From positions 1 through 41,560 of the forward strand of contig QIJH01000145.1 of assembly GCA_003232725.1 (NCBI GenBank): a stretch of DNA of 41,560 bases, in the 5' to 3' direction. The notes beneath the pieces were generated by a model that saw only the letters and a list, made by a program, of their open reading frames with translations, ran no database searches and had not been told where the DNA came from. The translations under genes and the position numbers were made by a program. Shown piece by piece: positions 39,072 through 41,560 of the stretch. Positions within the stretch are counted from its first letter, which is position 1. Each line of letters opens with the position of its first letter. Origin of the DNA: Chromatiaceae bacterium (GTDB lineage: Bacteria; Pseudomonadota; Gammaproteobacteria; SZUA-140).

Positions 39072-39515
39072 TTAGTCTGTTTCAAGTCGTTTAATAGCAG
39101 CCTGTAGTGCCAGCTCGTAGCCCATTGGCCCGAACCCGCAGATCACGCCCACGGCGATAGCCGAGAAGAAGGAGTGCTGCCTGAACGCTTCTCGTGCATG
39201 GACGTTTGAAAGATGAATCTCAATAAAGGGGATGTGGGTGGCGCTGAATGCATCCCGAATCGCAACACTGGTGTGGGTGAAGGCAGCAGGATTGATGATG
39301 ATAAAGGCAACACCATCCTTTTTTGCTGCTTGTACCTGATCAACCAGTTCATGTTCAGCATTGCTTTGAAAGCTGGTTAGCGTATGCCCCGCGGCCTGTG
39401 CAGCGCTTTCGAGGCGCTGGTTGATAGTGGCTAGTGTATCGTTGCCGTAGAGTCCGGGTTCTCGTTCACCAAGCAGGTTTAGATTGGGCCCGTTTAAAAT
39501 GAGTAACTTAGCCAT
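39072..39515 (-). CDS. aroQ: Type II 3-dehydroquinate dehydratase
   Basis: AroQ dehydrates 3-dehydroquinate in the shikimate pathway. The 147-aa protein has [20 protein letters not shown] (about 5-24) with the catalytic Tyr23. It also has [16 protein letters not shown] (about 74-89) and [17 protein letters not shown] (about 98-114), which carries the catalytic His near residue 100. It is the first gene of the aroQ-accB-accC unit. The start is ATG 39515. Confidence 0.97.
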   Translation of the reverse strand: MAKLLILNGPNLNLLGEREPGLYGNDTLATINQRLESAAQAAGHTLTSFQSNAEHELVDQVQAAKKDGVAFIIINPAAFTHTSVAIRDAFSATHIPFIEIHLSNVHAREAFRQHSFFSAIAVGVICGFGPMGYELALQAAIKRLETD

Positions 39516-39693
39516 CAGCGTGGTTATTGTCCTGTTAAGTCCTGCTAAATACCGTTAAATTGCTATCAAACTGGTGGTTATGAGGTAACCCCACTCTCTT
39601 GAATGCTAATTTAGCACCATTTGGAGGATTTTGTCTAGATCCGTGGAGATTGCAACAAAATCGAAGAAGATCGCGGTAATTTATCTAGATATT

Positions 39694-39832
39694 GAGACCT
39701 TTGCACGAGAGCTAGTTTTCGTTCCAGCAAGGCATAAATGATCGAAAAAACGGAGTTTACACGCAGTAAATGAGTATTTTGAGATCATTTATAACGCGGC
39801 TGGAGCGGAAAATAGACTCGTGCAAAGGTCTC
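39694..39832. mobile_element. 139-bp palindromic MITE with IS5-type terminal repeats
   Basis: GAGACCTTTGCACGAG at 39694-39709 recurs inverted as CTCGTGCAAAGGTCTC at 39817-39832. The similarity continues inward imperfectly for roughly 35 more bases, so the element is almost a complete hairpin. GAGACCTTTGCA is the kind of end carried by some IS5-family elements, and the internal sequence codes for nothing. No clear target duplication is visible. It is 10 bp beyond the symporter stop and inside the 327-bp gap 39516-39842, which holds nothing else recognised. Confidence 0.8.
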
Positions 39833-39842
39833 ATAATAGCTT

Positions 39843-41294
39843 TTACGGCATAAATGGGCGTAGTGCCAGAACAGCGGCCAGTATGACTAGCGGAAAGACC
39901 AGGTTAAGGCGAAAACCGGCCTTGATCATCTCGCTCATCGAGACCCGTTCGGTACCAAAGATGATCGCATTGGGCGGCGTGGCCACCGGCAGCATAAAGG
40001 CGCATGAGGCGGCGAGCGTCGCAGTGAGTAGCAGTTGCGTGACATCATGGTCACTGGCGATGGCGACGGCCGCCAGCACCGGCAGCATCACCTGAGTGGT
40101 AGCGGTATTACTGGTGACCTCGGTAAGGAAGACAATCACCAACGCGATGCCGAGTAGCATCAGCGGCAGTGGTACGGCGCTAAGAAATTGCAGCTGGTCG
40201 CCTATCCAGAATGAGAGGCCGGAGTTTTTCATCCCCATGGCGAGGGCAAAACCACCGCCAAGTAGCAGGATGATATCCCACGGCAGACGCCCGATGGTGG
40301 TTTTGTCCATGATCGGCTTGCCATCACGGATTGGCACCAGAAAGAGAATCAATGCCGCAACGACCGCCACCGTGCCGTCATCAACCCCATCATAGGGAAG
40401 CAGTGAGGCCCAGCCGGGGATGTCGATCCCTTCGCCCTGAATCCCTTTGCGCGTCATCCACGCCATGGCGGTGAGGCCTAGCACCCAGGCAACAAAGCGT
40501 TCATCGCGGCGCATGGTGCCGAGGCTTTGCAGCTCGTCGGCAATCCCTTCAACCGCTGCATTTGACCAGCTCAGGTTACGTACGCGGCGCCCCAGATAAA
40601 AGACCACAATGGTGATGCCGACGATCACCATCGGTACTCCGATCATCATCCACTCTAAAAAGCTGGGAACATCATCAGGTGCGGCTGCGCGCATGTTTTC
40701 GAGAAAGACCAGATTCGGTACTGTACCAACCGGGGTGCCCATGCCGCCGATGTTGGCGCAGTAAGCGATCGTGAGTAGTAGCGTGCTCGCCATCACCACC
40801 ATTGTTTTGCCGTCGAAGACTTTGTCGAGGCGCGCCAGTACTGCGATCGCAATGGTGGCCATCAACATGGTGGTGGCAGTGTTGGAGATCCACATCGAGA
40901 GAAAGGCGGTGGAGAGGGCAAAGCCGACCAATATCTGAAATGGGCTGCCATGCAAATGCGACAGGATTACCAGTGCAATGCGTTGATGCAGTCCAGTGCG
41001 CTCCATCGCCTGTGCAATTAAAAAACCACCAATGAAGAGAAACATGATGCTGCCCATGTAGCGCGGGGCCGTCTCTTTGGCAGTGGCGATACCCATTAAT
41101 GGAAAGGTGATCAGCGGTAGCAGTGCGGTGACAGCGAGCGGTACACATTCACTCAGCCACCAGATTGCCATCCACACCACTACGCCGAGCATTGAGGCCG
41201 CATGAGGATGACCGGGGATATCGACAAAGGCGGCTATCGATAGCCCAAGGGTCGGGCCGAGTAGTAGCGCGATCTGTCTAACGCGTTTTATCAT
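39843..41294 (-). CDS. DASS-family (SLC13) sodium-coupled anion symporter
   Basis: This 483-aa inner-membrane protein has about 11-12 hydrophobic segments and the two SNTATT motifs of DASS carriers (WISNTATTMLM near residue 134 and TSNTATTQVMLPVL near 408), which bind Na+ and substrate. Family substrates are C4-dicarboxylates, citrate, sulfate or phosphate; which applies cannot be seen. GTVPNLVFLEN (about 188-198) is the region between the two halves. Its ATG overlaps the stop of the upstream gene (ATGA at 41294-41291), so the two may be coupled. Confidence 0.92.
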   Translation of the reverse strand: MIKRVRQIALLLGPTLGLSIAAFVDIPGHPHAASMLGVVVWMAIWWLSECVPLAVTALLPLITFPLMGIATAKETAPRYMGSIMFLFIGGFLIAQAMERTGLHQRIALVILSHLHGSPFQILVGFALSTAFLSMWISNTATTMLMATIAIAVLARLDKVFDGKTMVVMASTLLLTIAYCANIGGMGTPVGTVPNLVFLENMRAAAPDDVPSFLEWMMIGVPMVIVGITIVVFYLGRRVRNLSWSNAAVEGIADELQSLGTMRRDERFVAWVLGLTAMAWMTRKGIQGEGIDIPGWASLLPYDGVDDGTVAVVAALILFLVPIRDGKPIMDKTTIGRLPWDIILLLGGGFALAMGMKNSGLSFWIGDQLQFLSAVPLPLMLLGIALVIVFLTEVTSNTATTQVMLPVLAAVAIASDHDVTQLLLTATLAASCAFMLPVATPPNAIIFGTERVSMSEMIKAGFRLNLVFPLVILAAVLALRPFMP

Positions 41295-41560
41295 GGTGAG
41301 TGATGGCGCTTAATCGGTTCGGGTGCTGTCCACCCGTTCACTTTTTTGAAAAGAAACTTGAGATGGGGGCCATCGAATTTTTGTTTGGTGTAATACCAGA
41401 ACTCAGAAGCACCACGGCGAATTTTGAGCGGCTCACCGAGCAAATCGCGTACATCCTGATAGTCCATACCGACCTTGAGGTGTATCCAGTTGGTGGTATC
41501 TTGCCATTCGCCGGGATTGGTGGGTGGAGTCAGTGCATTGTCTGTTTTGATGATGGTGGT
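41291..41560 (-). CDS. BamE/SmpA-like protein, 3' part only
   Basis: The last 89 residues of a protein that runs off the window end. The segment GMDYQDVRDLLGEPLKIRRG (followed by FWYYT) matches the SmpA/OmlA (BamE) fold, which is found in outer-membrane lipoproteins. The N-terminus is outside the window, so a signal peptide or lipobox cannot be checked. It overlaps the symporter start by 4 bp. Confidence 0.6.
   Translation of the reverse strand, partial: TTIIKTDNALTPPTNPGEWQDTTNWIHLKVGMDYQDVRDLLGEPLKIRRGASEFWYYTKQKFDGPHLKFLFKKVNGWTAPEPIKRHHSP

Overview
The window looks like about 41.6 kb of a moderate-GC gammaproteobacterial chromosome. The evidence is gene content and order: aroQ-accB-accC, prmA-(zinc ribbon/DUF3426)-dusB-fis-purH and purD all lie on the minus strand, and the same neighbourhood is known from Pseudomonas-type gammaproteobacteria. 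The order and genus cannot be named from the sequence. No rRNA, tRNA or CRISPR array was seen.

Layout. 1-9.6 kb is mostly housekeeping: an inositol monophosphatase-family enzyme, a small RRM protein, a cold-shock protein, a TetR regulator, cobalamin-dependent methionine synthase (metH), hemF, tsaC and purD. 10.0-18.9 kb holds two very long plus-strand genes, overlapping by 4 bp. They encode exported proteins made of delta-60/DUF5122-type beta-propeller repeats (21 and 13 recognisable GGxF motifs), followed by chitobiase-C-terminal-like domains and a C-terminal Gly/hydrophobic/basic tag. 18.9-23.7 kb returns to the core block (purH, fis, dusB, DUF3426 protein, prmA). 23.8-34 kb is accessory: small exported or membrane proteins, an EamA transporter, a very short DUF1631-like protein divergent from an HDOD protein, a decayed metY, purT, a cyclophilin, a CheX-like/CheY-like pair and a Fic protein. 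34.2-39.5 kb has a frameshifted srkA, uup, accC, accB and aroQ. 39.7-41.6 kb has a palindromic MITE, a DASS-family anion symporter and the 3' end of a BamE/SmpA-like gene.

How the genes work together. purD, purH and purT cover three parts of de novo purine synthesis. accB/accC supply the biotin carboxylase half of acetyl-CoA carboxylase. metH is intact, while metY (direct sulfhydrylation of O-acetylhomoserine) carries three frame-breaking lesions, one of which removes the PLP-binding lysine. The two giant genes are probably translationally coupled and sit exactly between purH and purD, which are normally neighbours.

The most unusual material is the giant repeat-protein pair. The first protein appears to be a fusion of two propeller modules: two GGxF motifs lie only about 14 residues apart at the junction, and the second module is collinear with the start of the second protein. 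The second protein has a roughly 190-residue insert with a recurring LADI-like motif that splits one chitobiase-like domain. Function is not known; a cell-surface or secreted role is inferred.
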